A model generated the notes under the pieces. That model did not search any database. It worked only from the letters and a program-made list of their open reading frames with translations, and was not told where the DNA came from. Shown piece by piece: positions 39,856-49,369 of a DNA stretch of 64,000 nt; positions within the stretch are counted from its first letter, which is position 1, and every line of letters starts with the position of its first letter. The translations under genes and the position numbers were made by a program. The DNA is from Paraburkholderia sp. UYCP14C (GTDB lineage Bacteria; Pseudomonadota; Gammaproteobacteria; Burkholderiales; Burkholderiaceae), in NCBI RefSeq assembly GCF_004197395.1, contig NZ_SELS01000031.1:28597-92596 (forward strand). The letters are read 5' to 3'.

Positions 39856-39946
39856 TTGGATCGTTCCAAAAAGTGTTTGACACTGCGAAATGAGTCTACT
39901 ACAGTTCATTGGAACGATCCAACGAACGCAAATTGGAACGTTCCAA
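39856..39946. promoter_or_regulatory. Three LacI-type operators and the catabolic-cluster promoter
   Basis: O1 (39856-39869) is TTGGATCGTTCCAA, O2 (39909-39922) is TTGGAACGATCCAA, and O3 (39933-39946) is TTGGAACGTTCCAA, a perfect palindrome. All have the central CG expected for LacI-family sites. A + strand promoter is visible: TTGACA at 39877-39882, 17-bp spacer, TACAGT at 39900-39905, which puts O2 over the transcription start. O1 lies between the promoter and the lacI gene, O3 just before the first structural gene. Confidence 0.8.
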
Positions 39947-39957
39947 TGGAGTGAGAC

Positions 39958-40977
39958 ATGACTGCAAAAATCCGCTGGGCGCTGATCGGCGCCAGCACCA
40001 TCGCCGACGAATGGATGATCGACGCGATCCGCTCGCAGCCCGACGGCGAGATCGTCACGGTAATCAGCGGTAGCGCGGAGCGCGCACGCGGATTCGCTGA
40101 AAAGAACGCGATTCCTTCGCACTCGACGAATCTCGGCTCAGCACTCGCCGATCCCACCATCACAGCCGTGTACATCAGCAGCACCAACGACAGGCATCTG
40201 TCGCAAGCGCTCGCGGCAGCGAAGGCGGGCAAGCACGTGCTGTGTGAAAAACCTCTGGCTTTGACCGCGGACGAAGCCGCGCAAATGATCGAGGCATGCG
40301 AGTCGCACGGCGTGAAGCTCGGCACGAACCATCACCTGCGCTGCGCCGCGACGCACCGGAAGATCCGCGAACTGATCCGTGCCGGTGCGATCGGCACGCC
40401 TCTGTTCGCGCGCGTCTTCCACGCGGTCTCGTTGCCGCCGCATCTGCGTGGCTGGCGCATCGAACGCCCCGAAGCGGGTGGTGGCGTGATCCTCGACATA
40501 TCCGTGCACGACATCGACACCCTGCGCTTTCTGCTCGACGACGAACCGGTCGAGGTCAGCGCGATGACGTCGTCGGGAACGATGTCGAGCGCGGGGCTCG
40601 CAGATGGCGTGATGGCGATCGTGCGCTTCAGGAACGGCGTGCTCGCGCAACTCCACGACGCGTTCACCGTGCCTTTCGCACCGACTGGACTCGAAATTCA
40701 CGGCACGACGGGATCGCTGTTCGCAAAGGACGTGATGACGCAACGACCCGTTGGCGAAATCGCGCTGAATACGGCCGACGGCATGCAGAACATCCAGATC
40801 GAGCATCGCGACCTGTACTGCACCGCCGTCGCGCAATTCCATCGCGCCATTTCCGGAGATCAAGACCCTGCCGCGACCGGAGTCGACGGCTATCGCTCGC
40901 TCGTCGCTGCGTTGTCGCTGATGAAGTCCGCCGAAGCAGGCAGGCACGCGACGGTGCCATCCCGTTTTGCCGAATAA
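39958..40977 (+). CDS. Gfo/Idh/MocA family oxidoreductase
   Basis: This 339-aa NAD(P)-dependent dehydrogenase has an N-terminal Rossmann fold (WALIGASTIAD), the family signature HVLCEKPLALT with its catalytic Lys, and the C-terminal alpha/beta domain with GGGVILDISVHDIDTLRF carrying the catalytic His-Asp pair. Family members oxidise or reduce sugars, inositols and 1,5-anhydrofructose. It is the first gene of the LacI-controlled cluster, and the operators end 11 bp before its ATG. The substrate is unknown. Confidence 0.9.
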   Translation: MTAKIRWALIGASTIADEWMIDAIRSQPDGEIVTVISGSAERARGFAEKNAIPSHSTNLGSALADPTITAVYISSTNDRHLSQALAAAKAGKHVLCEKPLALTADEAAQMIEACESHGVKLGTNHHLRCAATHRKIRELIRAGAIGTPLFARVFHAVSLPPHLRGWRIERPEAGGGVILDISVHDIDTLRFLLDDEPVEVSAMTSSGTMSSAGLADGVMAIVRFRNGVLAQLHDAFTVPFAPTGLEIHGTTGSLFAKDVMTQRPVGEIALNTADGMQNIQIEHRDLYCTAVAQFHRAISGDQDPAATGVDGYRSLVAALSLMKSAEAGRHATVPSRFAE

Positions 40978-40996
40978 AAATTTGAGGAGATTGACT

Positions 40997-42589
40997 GTGC
41001 GTTCCAGCAAGGTTGTTTCATTGGCCCATGCGGCGAGCCTGATCGACGATGACGAAACGGTCACCGTCAGTTCGTCGAGCGGTCTGGGTTGCCCCGACGC
41101 GATGCTCGCCGCCATCGGCGCACGCTTCGAGGCGGAAGGCCATCCGCGCAATCTGACGATGCTGCACCCGATCGCGGCCGGCGACATGTACGGCATCAAA
41201 GGCATCGACCATATCGCGAAGAAAGGGCTGATCCAGACGGTCATCGCCGGCTCGTTTCCGAGCGGCCCGTCGAGCCTGCCGATGCCCGACATCTGGCAAC
41301 TGATTACCAATAACGACATCCGCGCATACAACCTGCCGAGCGGCGTCCTGTTCGACATGCATCGTGAAGTCGCGGCGAAGCGTCCGGGCGTGCTGACAAA
41401 AGTCGGACTCGACACGTACGTCGATCCCGATCGCCAGGGTGGCGCGATGAACGCACAGGCGGCCGAATATCCGATCGTCGAAAAAGTGACGTTCGCGGGT
41501 GACGAGTGGCTGCACTACAAGAACTTCGTGCCGCGCGTTGCCATCGTGCGCGCAACGACCGCCGATGAACGCGGCAACCTGTCGTTCGAACATGAAGGCG
41601 CGCTGCTTGGCGGTCGCGATCAGGCGCTGGCCGTGCGCAATAACGGCGGCATCGTGATCGCGCAAGTGAAGCGCGTCGTGAAGGCCGGTTCGCTGCATAC
41701 GCAGCAGGTGCACATTCCGTGCAACCTCGTCGACTACGTGGTCGTCGATCCCGCGCAGAAGCAGACCACGCAGATCGAATACGACCCGGAGATCAGCGGC
41801 GAAGTGAAGCTGCCCGATAGTGCGTTCGCGTTCGCCGAATGGCACGCGGACAAGGTCATCGCACGCCGGGCAGCGATGGAACTCGCGCAGAACGACGCGG
41901 TGAATCTGGGCTTCGGCATCTCTGCAAACGTGCCGCGCGTTCTGCTCGAGGAGGGGCACCGCGACGACGTCACATGGGTCATCGAACAAGGCGCCGTCGG
42001 CGGCGTGCCATTGCTCGGTTTCGCCTTTGGATGCTCGGGCAATGCCGACGCGATCATGCCTTCGCCGTCACAGTTCGTGTACTTCCAGGGCGGCGGCTTC
42101 GATGTATCGCTGCTGTCGTTCCTGCAAGTGGACCGCTTCGGCAACGTGAACGTGTCGAAGCTGCCGAGCAAGCCGTATCTCACTGCCGGATGCGGCGGCT
42201 TCATCGACATCACGACGCATGCGAAGCGCGTCGTCTTCAGCGGCTATTTCACGGCGGGCGCACAGATCGAAGTGGGCGATGGCCGTCTGAAGATCGTGAA
42301 GGAGGGCAAGAAGAAGTTCATCGCCGATGTCGATCACGTGACCTTCAGCGGACGCATGGGACAAAAGCGTCGCCAGGAAGCGCTGTATGTCACGGAACGG
42401 TGCGTGATTCGACTTGGGGACAAGGGTCTCGAAGTGATCGAGATCGCGCCCGGCATCGATCTGCAAAAGGACGTGCTCGATCAGTGCGATATCGAGCTGG
42501 CCGTGTCCCCCTCCCTGAAGACCATGGACGAGTCGATTTTCACTGACTCTCCGTTCGGTCTGAAGCTGAAGGAGGCGCGTCATGGCTGA
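40997..42589 (+). CDS. Acyl-CoA:carboxylate CoA-transferase (YdiF-like)
   Basis: This 530-aa enzyme fuses the alpha and beta halves of a family I CoA-transferase and moves CoA between acyl-CoA and a free acid. The catalytic glutamate is predicted at Glu330 in VIEQGAVGGVP, close to Glu333 of E. coli YdiF. The GLGCPDAMLAAIG and AGCGGFIDIT segments fit. The start is GTG at 40997 with GAGGAG upstream. It overlaps the enoyl-CoA hydratase start by eight bases. In this cluster it probably activates an acid product to its CoA thioester. Confidence 0.9.
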   Translation: MRSSKVVSLAHAASLIDDDETVTVSSSSGLGCPDAMLAAIGARFEAEGHPRNLTMLHPIAAGDMYGIKGIDHIAKKGLIQTVIAGSFPSGPSSLPMPDIWQLITNNDIRAYNLPSGVLFDMHREVAAKRPGVLTKVGLDTYVDPDRQGGAMNAQAAEYPIVEKVTFAGDEWLHYKNFVPRVAIVRATTADERGNLSFEHEGALLGGRDQALAVRNNGGIVIAQVKRVVKAGSLHTQQVHIPCNLVDYVVVDPAQKQTTQIEYDPEISGEVKLPDSAFAFAEWHADKVIARRAAMELAQNDAVNLGFGISANVPRVLLEEGHRDDVTWVIEQGAVGGVPLLGFAFGCSGNADAIMPSPSQFVYFQGGGFDVSLLSFLQVDRFGNVNVSKLPSKPYLTAGCGGFIDITTHAKRVVFSGYFTAGAQIEVGDGRLKIVKEGKKKFIADVDHVTFSGRMGQKRRQEALYVTERCVIRLGDKGLEVIEIAPGIDLQKDVLDQCDIELAVSPSLKTMDESIFTDSPFGLKLKEARHG

Positions 42590-43364
42590 CCCGACATTGA
42601 TCCAGATCGAGAAGACCAACGCGGTTGCCGTCGTCACGCTCAATCGCCCGGAGAAGCTCAATGCGCTGACGCCGGAGATGCTCGATCAACTTGAAGTTGC
42701 GGCTGCGCAGCTCGAGTCCGATCCAGACGTGCGTGCTGTCGTGCTGACAGGCGCTGGTGAGCGCGCATTCTGCGTGGGCGCGGACATCAACCAGTGGTCT
42801 GCACTCGCTCCGCTCGACATGTGGCGAGTATGGGTCTCGCGCGGCCATCGCATCTTCGACCGCTGGGCTGCATTGCGTCTGCCGGTCGTCGCGGCGATCA
42901 ACGGTCCGGCATTCGGCGGCGGTCTCGAGTTGGCCGCGGTGGCCGATGTACGCATCGCGGATCCGCTTGCCACGTTCGCGCTTCCCGAAGCGAGCATCGC
43001 AACCTGCCCGGGCTGGTCCGGCACGCAACGGCTGGTTTCGCTGCTTGGCCCGAGCCACGTGAAATCGCTCGCGCTGACCGCGAAGCGGATCGATGCGCAA
43101 CGCGCGTACGCGATCGGTTTGATCGACGAAATCTCCGCGCCGAAAGAGTCGGTCACTACAGCTGTCGCAATCGCTGAAAAGATCGCGACGCTCGCGCCCG
43201 TCTCCGTGCAACTGACGAAGCAACTGATCAACGCCGCCGCGGGATTCGCGGCCGGCGCAACGCTCGAAGCCATAGCGGGCGCGCTGTCCGCGTCGACGCA
43301 CGACGCCCGCGAAGGCATGGCCAGTTTCCGTGAACGGCGCCCAGCGCAATACGAGGGTCAATGA
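42582..43364 (+). CDS. Enoyl-CoA hydratase/isomerase family protein
   Basis: This 260-aa crotonase-fold protein has the oxyanion-hole motifs RAFCVGADIN and AINGPAFGGGLELAA. Both catalytic glutamates of a hydratase are present (GGGLELAAV and LPEASIATCPG). It could hydrate an enoyl-CoA or act as a retro-aldol lyase on a hydroxyacyl-CoA. It overlaps the CoA-transferase stop and is followed one base later by the aldehyde dehydrogenase ATG. The three genes are thus tightly linked and probably act in sequence. Confidence 0.9.
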   Translation: MADPTLIQIEKTNAVAVVTLNRPEKLNALTPEMLDQLEVAAAQLESDPDVRAVVLTGAGERAFCVGADINQWSALAPLDMWRVWVSRGHRIFDRWAALRLPVVAAINGPAFGGGLELAAVADVRIADPLATFALPEASIATCPGWSGTQRLVSLLGPSHVKSLALTAKRIDAQRAYAIGLIDEISAPKESVTTAVAIAEKIATLAPVSVQLTKQLINAAAGFAAGATLEAIAGALSASTHDAREGMASFRERRPAQYEGQ

Positions 43365-43365
43365 C

Positions 43366-44907
43366 ATGACTTACGACACCGCAATTCCCGCCGCAACTGC
43401 GCTTCTGGCAAGCGACAAAGCACCCGCGCACGAAGCTTTCAACGGCCGCATGTACATCGACGGAGCGTGGACCGAATCAGCGGACCAGCAGCGCTTCGAG
43501 CGCCGCAGTCCCGCGCATGGTCACGTTGTCAGCTCGTTTCCTGAAGCGACGCCGGCGGACGTCGAGCGAGCGATCAAGGCCGCTGACGTCGCCTTCCGTC
43601 ACGGTCCATGGCCGAAGCTCAAGGGCGCGGAACGTGCGCGGATTCTGCTCGCAATCGCTGACGGCATCAAGGCACGCGTCGACAGGATGTCGCTGCTCGA
43701 ATCGCTCGAAACGGGCAAGCCGCTTGCGCAGGCACGCGGCGAAGTTTCCGGCTGCATCGATCTTTGGCAATACGCAGCGAGTCTTGCCCGCACGACGAGC
43801 GGTGACGCATACGACACGCTCGGCGAAGACATGCTCGGCATCGTGCTGCGCCAGCCGATTGGCGTCGTCGGACTTATCACGCCGTGGAATTTTCCGCTCT
43901 GGATTCTTTCCCAGAAGCTGCCGTTCGCACTCGCGGCAGGCTGCACGTGCGTCGTCAAGCCTAGTGAGCTCACGTCCAGCACGACCGTCATGTTGATGGA
44001 GATTCTCGAACAGGCCGGTGTCCCGAAGGGCGTCGTCAACGTAGTGACGGGAAAAGGTCCGTCCGTCGGACAGCCGCTCGCGGAGCACGACGCTATCGAC
44101 ATGCTGTCGTTCACCGGTTCGACGCGCGTGGGTAGCCTGCTTGGCGGACTTGCATCGAAGAAGCTGAAGAAGGTCGCGCTCGAACTCGGTGGCAAGAATC
44201 CGCAAATCGTCTTCCCCGATTGCGACTGGGACGCGATGATCGATGCCGTCGTGTTCGGGGTGTATTTCAACGCTGGCGAATGCTGTAACAGCGGAAGCCG
44301 GGTGCTCGTGCATGAATCGATTGCAGAGCGCTTCGCGCAGGCGGTAGTCAAGCGCGCACGCCAGGTGCCGGTTGGCGACCCGCTGCATCCCGAATGCAAG
44401 ATCGGCGCGATCGTCAGCGAGAACCAGCTGGTCGAGATTCTCGGCAACATCGACAGGGGCGTTGCGGCAGGCGCGCGGCTGCGCCTGGGCGGCAAACGCT
44501 ATGACGCGAATGGCCTGTATCTGGAGCCGACTGTCATCAGCGATGTCGCGCCCGACATGAGCATCGCGCGCGAAGAAATTTTCGGCCCTGTGCTCGCGAT
44601 CATTCCTTTCTCGGACACGCAGAACGCGATCGATATCGCAAACGACACGGCCTATGGGCTCTCCGCTGCCGTCTGGAGCAACGACATCAACACCTGCCTG
44701 ACTGTCGCGCGCGGCGTCGATGCGGGAACCGTTTGGGTCAACACCTTCCTCGACGGTTACCCCGAACTGCCGTTCGGTGGATTCAAGTCGAGCGGTGTGG
44801 GACGCGAACTCGGCAAGCAGGCGGTCGAGGACTACACCGAGACGAAGACGATCCAGTTGCACATCGGAGAGCGCAAGAACTGGTGGCTGCCGCGTCAAGC
44901 CCACTGA
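43366..44907 (+). CDS. NAD(P)-dependent aldehyde dehydrogenase
   Basis: This 513-aa aldehyde dehydrogenase oxidises an aldehyde to its acid. It has the cofactor motif FTGSTRVG, the general-base Glu in LELGGKNP, and the catalytic Cys in FNAGECCNSG. The PWNFPLW stretch is also conserved. The sequence looks like betaine/gamma-aminobutyraldehyde-type enzymes, but context favours a sugar-derived aldehyde. The ATG at 43366 has GAGG upstream; a start at 43330 would overlap the hydratase further. The sugar-binding gene follows after 89 bp. Confidence 0.92.
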   Translation: MTYDTAIPAATALLASDKAPAHEAFNGRMYIDGAWTESADQQRFERRSPAHGHVVSSFPEATPADVERAIKAADVAFRHGPWPKLKGAERARILLAIADGIKARVDRMSLLESLETGKPLAQARGEVSGCIDLWQYAASLARTTSGDAYDTLGEDMLGIVLRQPIGVVGLITPWNFPLWILSQKLPFALAAGCTCVVKPSELTSSTTVMLMEILEQAGVPKGVVNVVTGKGPSVGQPLAEHDAIDMLSFTGSTRVGSLLGGLASKKLKKVALELGGKNPQIVFPDCDWDAMIDAVVFGVYFNAGECCNSGSRVLVHESIAERFAQAVVKRARQVPVGDPLHPECKIGAIVSENQLVEILGNIDRGVAAGARLRLGGKRYDANGLYLEPTVISDVAPDMSIAREEIFGPVLAIIPFSDTQNAIDIANDTAYGLSAAVWSNDINTCLTVARGVDAGTVWVNTFLDGYPELPFGGFKSSGVGRELGKQAVEDYTETKTIQLHIGERKNWWLPRQAH

Positions 44908-44996
44908 TCACGAAGCTACCCAGATCGCTCCCCGGCATGCCCGCCGTGGAGTTCACAAATAAAGCCCGCCAAGAGAGCCTCATCATGGAGACGAAA

Positions 44997-46253
44997 ATGT
45001 TCAAGAAGCGTATTGCTGCAATCGCTGTCGGCCTCGTTGCCTGCCACGCGCTGTCCGCTGCCGCGGCCGACACGAAAACGGTGGAAGTCATGCACTGGTG
45101 GACTTCCGGCGGCGAAGCCAAGGCACTCACGGTCCTCAAGGACGGCCTGAAGGCAAAGGGCTATGCATGGAAAGATAGCCCGATCGCGGGCGGCGGCGGA
45201 GAAGCCGCGCGCACGGTGCTGAAGGCTCGCGTCGCATCGGGCAATCCGCCCGATGCGATCCAGATGCTCGGTTTCACGATCCCCGAGTATGCGCAGGAGG
45301 ACTACCTGCAGAATCTCGATGCCGTCGCCACGAAGGAAGGCTGGGACAAGCTCGTGCCCGCGCCGATCCAGAAGTTCTCGAAAGTGGATGGTCATTGGGT
45401 CGCCGCACCTGTCGATGTGCACCGCACGAACTGGATCTGGGCGAACAAGAAGATCTTCGATCAATTGAAACTCACGCCGCCGAAGACATTCGACGAACTC
45501 GTCGCGGACGCCGACAAGATCCGCAAAGCCGGCTACGTTCCGCTCGCGCACGGCGGCCAGGCGTGGCAGGAAGCGACGATTTTCGATAGCGCGGTGATGT
45601 CGGCGGGCGGCCCGAAGTTCTATCAGCAGGCGCTCGTCAAGCTCGACCCAAGCGCACTCGGCTCGAAGACGATGGAGAAGGCCTTCGACCAGATGCGTGC
45701 GTTGCGCGGCATGGTCGACCCGAACTTCCCCGGCCGTGACTGGAATCTGGCGACGTCGATGGTGATCACAGGCAAGGCAGCGATGCAGATCATGGGTGAC
45801 TGGGCGAAGGGCGAGTTTGCATCGGCGGGCAAGCAGCCGAATGTCGACTATCTCTGCTTCAACTATCCGGGAACCGATGGTGACTTCATTTTCAACACCG
45901 ATCAGTTTGCGGGCTTCAAGAAGGGCGACGCGAGTCTGCCGGGCGAGTACGCATTCGCGTCGACCATCATGGACAAAGGCGTCCAGGCGAAATTCAACCA
46001 GATCAAGGGTTCGATTCCCGCGCGGCTCGACGTGCCGGAGGACGGCTTCGACGAATGCGGCAAGAAGTCGATGAACGACATGCGCGCGGCGCTCAAGACT
46101 GATTCGATGGTCGGCAGCTTCGCGCACGGACATGCGATGCCCGACGGTCCGAAGAACGCCGTTTATGACGTCGTCACGCACTTCTTCAATTCGAATCAGT
46201 CGTCCGCGGATGCCGTCAAGGCACTCGTCGCGGCAGTGAAGAACTCGCAGTAA
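44997..46253 (+). CDS. Sugar ABC transporter, substrate-binding protein (GtsA-like)
   Basis: This 418-aa family 1 solute-binding protein starts with a Sec signal peptide (KKRIAAIAVGLVACHALSA, cleaved near Ala24). The mature part VEVMHWWTSGGEAKAL resembles the glucose/mannose-binding protein of Pseudomonas-type gts transporters; ALRGMVDPNFPGRDWN and GDWAKGEF are also typical. GGAG sits seven bases before the chosen ATG at 44997; an alternative ATG at 44985 is in frame. It probably binds glucose, a glucoside or a related sugar. Confidence 0.88.
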   Translation: MFKKRIAAIAVGLVACHALSAAAADTKTVEVMHWWTSGGEAKALTVLKDGLKAKGYAWKDSPIAGGGGEAARTVLKARVASGNPPDAIQMLGFTIPEYAQEDYLQNLDAVATKEGWDKLVPAPIQKFSKVDGHWVAAPVDVHRTNWIWANKKIFDQLKLTPPKTFDELVADADKIRKAGYVPLAHGGQAWQEATIFDSAVMSAGGPKFYQQALVKLDPSALGSKTMEKAFDQMRALRGMVDPNFPGRDWNLATSMVITGKAAMQIMGDWAKGEFASAGKQPNVDYLCFNYPGTDGDFIFNTDQFAGFKKGDASLPGEYAFASTIMDKGVQAKFNQIKGSIPARLDVPEDGFDECGKKSMNDMRAALKTDSMVGSFAHGHAMPDGPKNAVYDVVTHFFNSNQSSADAVKALVAAVKNSQ

Positions 46254-46331
46254 GCCAACTGGTCCTCATGCGGAAGCGGCACCGTACGCGGTGCTCCGCG
46301 AGGCCCGTCATCTCCGACGGTAGGTGTTGCC

Positions 46332-47306
46332 ATGCTATTGCACAATCGCGCCCATGCGGCGACCACCCTTGAAGATCTGACCAACGGCTCGGGCGATAGT
46401 CCGACGCGAAAACGATCGACGTTGCGAAACCGATTTGAAGCGGTTCTCCCCAAGATCGTGCTCAGCCCGACGCTGATCATTACGTTGATCTTCGTCTACG
46501 GCTTTATCGCGTGGACGACGGTGCTCTCGTTCACCCGGTCACGCGCTTTCCCCAACTTCCATTGGGCCGGTCTGCTTCAGTATGGCCGCGTGTGGGAGCA
46601 CCCGCGCTGGCATGTCGCGATCGGCAACCTCGGCATCTACGCGTCGCTCTATGTGGTGCTGTGCATGGCGATCGGTCTCGGGCTCGCGATTCTGCTCGAT
46701 CAAAGGATTCGCGCGGAAGGCGGTCTGCGGGCGCTGTTCCTCTACCCGATGGCGCTGTCGTTCATCGTCACCGGTACCGCATGGAAATGGATTCTCAATC
46801 CGGGGCTGGGCCTGGCCAAGCTGTTCCATGACTGGGGCTGGTCGAGCTTCCAGTTCGACTGGATCGTCAACGACGACATGGCGATCTATACCGTCGTCAT
46901 CGCCGCTGTGTGGCAGGCGTCGGGCTTCGTGATGGCGATGTTTCTCGCCGGGCTGCGCGGCATCGACCAGGAACAGGTCAAGGCCGCTTCCATCGACGGC
47001 GCCCGCATGCCTTCGATCTATCGGCGAATCATCATCCCGCAGTTGCGGCCCGTGTTCGTATCGGCATTCGTGATTCTCGTGCACCTCGCCGTCAAGAGCT
47101 ATGAGCTCGTGATTGCATTGACCGGCGCCGGCCCGGGCTACTCGACCGAACTGCCGTCCACGTTCATGTATTCGTTCACCTTCACCCGTAACGAACTCGG
47201 TATGGGCGCGGCGAGCGCGGTGATGATGCTGTGCACGGTGGCGGCAATCATGGTGCCGTACCTCTACTCCGAAATGCGACCGCGCCGTAAGAGCGGCGGC
47301 CATTGA
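46332..47306 (+). CDS. Sugar ABC transporter, permease 1 (GtsB-like)
   Basis: This 324-aa inner-membrane subunit of a CUT1 sugar importer has six hydrophobic helices. The MalF-type coupling loop reads EQVKAASIDGARMPSIYRRI. The N-terminal 38 residues are polar and cytoplasmic. It lies 78 bp after the binding-protein gene and precedes permease 2, and together they form the membrane channel. Confidence 0.9.
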   Translation: MLLHNRAHAATTLEDLTNGSGDSPTRKRSTLRNRFEAVLPKIVLSPTLIITLIFVYGFIAWTTVLSFTRSRAFPNFHWAGLLQYGRVWEHPRWHVAIGNLGIYASLYVVLCMAIGLGLAILLDQRIRAEGGLRALFLYPMALSFIVTGTAWKWILNPGLGLAKLFHDWGWSSFQFDWIVNDDMAIYTVVIAAVWQASGFVMAMFLAGLRGIDQEQVKAASIDGARMPSIYRRIIIPQLRPVFVSAFVILVHLAVKSYELVIALTGAGPGYSTELPSTFMYSFTFTRNELGMGAASAVMMLCTVAAIMVPYLYSEMRPRRKSGGH

Positions 47307-47335
47307 ACTCAACCGACAGCCCTCAGGAGACAACG

Positions 47336-48229
47336 ATGGCTACCAGAACATGGGACTCACCCCAGATGGTGGTGGGCAAGCATAACTACCTGTCACGAAT
47401 CGTCATTTATTCGCTACTGGCAATCGTAGCGGTGGTCTATCTCGTACCGCTGCTCGTGATGCTGCTGACGTCGTTCAAGCCGCTGCCCGAAGTCTATTCG
47501 GGCAATATCCTCGCGCTTCCGCACCAGTGGACGCTCGATGCATGGGAGAAAGCGTGGGGGTCGGCGTGCGTGGGACTGGAATGCTCCGGCGTCAAAGGCT
47601 TCTTCTGGAATTCTTTCCGGATGGTCTTCTCGGCCGTGGCGATCTCCACGCTGCTCGGTGCACTGAACGGCTACGTGCTGACCAAATGGCGCTTCAAAGG
47701 CGACAACCTGCTGTTCGGACTGGTGCTGTTCGGATGCTTCATCCCGTTCCAGATCGTGCTGATTCCGATGGCGTCGTTTCTCGGCAAGGTGGGTCTCGCG
47801 CAATCGATCAGCGGGCTGGTGTTCGTGCACGTTGTCTATGGCTTGTGCTTCACGACGCTGTACTTCCGCAACTACTACGTCGCGTTTCCCGATGAACTCG
47901 TGAAAGCCGCGATGATCGACGGCGCGCGCTTCTTCCGTATCTTCTTCCGCATCCTGCTTCCCAACTCGGTGCCGATCATCACGGTCACGGTGATCTGGCA
48001 GTTCACGAACATCTGGAACGACTTCCTGTTCGGCGCCTCGTTCACAACGGGCAGCTTCGCGCCCATTACCGTCGCGCTGAACAACATCGTCAATACGTCG
48101 ACAGGGGTCAAGGAATACAACGTCAACATGGCCACGGCCATGATCGCCGCGCTGCCGACGCTGCTCGTCTATGTGATCGGTGGTCGCTACTTCGTACGCG
48201 GTCTGATGGCCGGCTCGGTCAAGGGGTAA
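47336..48229 (+). CDS. Sugar ABC transporter, permease 2 (GtsC-like)
   Basis: This 297-aa MalG-type permease has six hydrophobic helices and the coupling loop ELVKAAMIDGARFFRIFFRI. GGAGA precedes the ATG at 47336, chosen over a TTG at 47303 that overlaps the previous gene. A short insert (AWGSACVGLECSGVKGFFWN split over the first periplasmic loop) is typical of the glucose-type permeases. The ATPase gene follows after three bases. Confidence 0.9.
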   Translation: MATRTWDSPQMVVGKHNYLSRIVIYSLLAIVAVVYLVPLLVMLLTSFKPLPEVYSGNILALPHQWTLDAWEKAWGSACVGLECSGVKGFFWNSFRMVFSAVAISTLLGALNGYVLTKWRFKGDNLLFGLVLFGCFIPFQIVLIPMASFLGKVGLAQSISGLVFVHVVYGLCFTTLYFRNYYVAFPDELVKAAMIDGARFFRIFFRILLPNSVPIITVTVIWQFTNIWNDFLFGASFTTGSFAPITVALNNIVNTSTGVKEYNVNMATAMIAALPTLLVYVIGGRYFVRGLMAGSVKG

Positions 48230-48232
48230 ATC

Positions 48233-49339
48233 ATGTCTTCTCTGCACGTATCCAATGTTCGCAAAGCCTACGGCTCCACGGAAATTCTCAAGGAGATCAA
48301 CATCGATGTAGAAGATGGCGATTTTCTGGTTCTGGTCGGACCATCGGGCTGCGGAAAATCGACGCTCCTTTCCCTGATTGCCGGACTCGACACGCTGTCG
48401 GGCGGCGAAATCCGTATCGGTAACGACAAGGTCAACGACCTGCATCCGAGCGAGCGCGATATCGCAATGGTGTTTCAGAGCTATGCGTTGTATCCGAACA
48501 TGTCCGTCGGCCAGAACATCAGCTTCGGCCTGGAGATGCGCAAAGTCTCGAAGCCCGACCGCGAGAAGGCGGTGAAAGACGCCGCCCGTCTGCTGCAGAT
48601 CGAGCACCTGCTCGACCGGCGTCCGGGCCAGCTATCCGGTGGTCAGCGCCAGCGTGTCGCGATGGGGCGCGCGCTGGTGCGTCATCCGAAGATCTTCCTG
48701 TTCGATGAACCGTTGTCGAACCTCGATGCAAAGCTGCGCGTCGATATGCGCACCGAGATCAAGAAGCTGCATCAGCGTCTGGGCGCGACCATCGTCTATG
48801 TCACGCATGACCAGATCGAAGCGATGACACTCGCTACGCGCATTGCGGTGATGAAGGGCGGCGTGCTGCAACAGCTCGGCACGCCCGCCGAGGTCTATAA
48901 CACGCCCGCCAACACATTCGTCGCGACCTTCATGGGCTCACCCTCGATGAACCTGATTCCCGCGCGCATCGAGCGTATGAATGGCGCGCTGCATCTGAAA
49001 GTGGGGGAAGGTCAGAAGGCCATCGACCTTGCGTTGCCGCCGCAACCCGCTGCTGTCGAACGCTACATCGGTAAAGAGGTGATCGCGGGGTTGCGGCCCG
49101 AGGCGATCGGTGTGGAAAACGAGCGTGCCACGTCGGCGCTGCGCACCGTCCCCGTCACGATCAACGTGCTCGAACCGACGGGCCCCGACACGCTGGCCGT
49201 GCTCGATCTCGGCGGCATGGAAGTCTCCGCGCGGCTCGGCGCCGACCTGCCGCACGGGTCCGGAGAACGATGTGAACTGCGCGTCGACCTGTCGAAGCTC
49301 GTGCTGTTCGACACCGATACGGAAGCCCGGATTCACTGA
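48233..49339 (+). CDS. Sugar ABC transporter, ATP-binding protein (MalK/UgpC-type)
   Basis: This 368-aa CUT1 ATPase has Walker A GPSGCGKS at residues 36-43, the signature [15 protein letters not shown] and Walker [15 protein letters not shown]-terminal MalK-like regulatory domain follows (about 240-368, [16 protein letters not shown] onward). It powers the two permeases before it. Such ATPases sometimes serve several importers. Confidence 0.93.
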   Translation: MSSLHVSNVRKAYGSTEILKEINIDVEDGDFLVLVGPSGCGKSTLLSLIAGLDTLSGGEIRIGNDKVNDLHPSERDIAMVFQSYALYPNMSVGQNISFGLEMRKVSKPDREKAVKDAARLLQIEHLLDRRPGQLSGGQRQRVAMGRALVRHPKIFLFDEPLSNLDAKLRVDMRTEIKKLHQRLGATIVYVTHDQIEAMTLATRIAVMKGGVLQQLGTPAEVYNTPANTFVATFMGSPSMNLIPARIERMNGALHLKVGEGQKAIDLALPPQPAAVERYIGKEVIAGLRPEAIGVENERATSALRTVPVTINVLEPTGPDTLAVLDLGGMEVSARLGADLPHGSGERCELRVDLSKLVLFDTDTEARIH

Positions 49340-49369
49340 GCCCCCAGCGCAACGATAGATGGTGCAACC

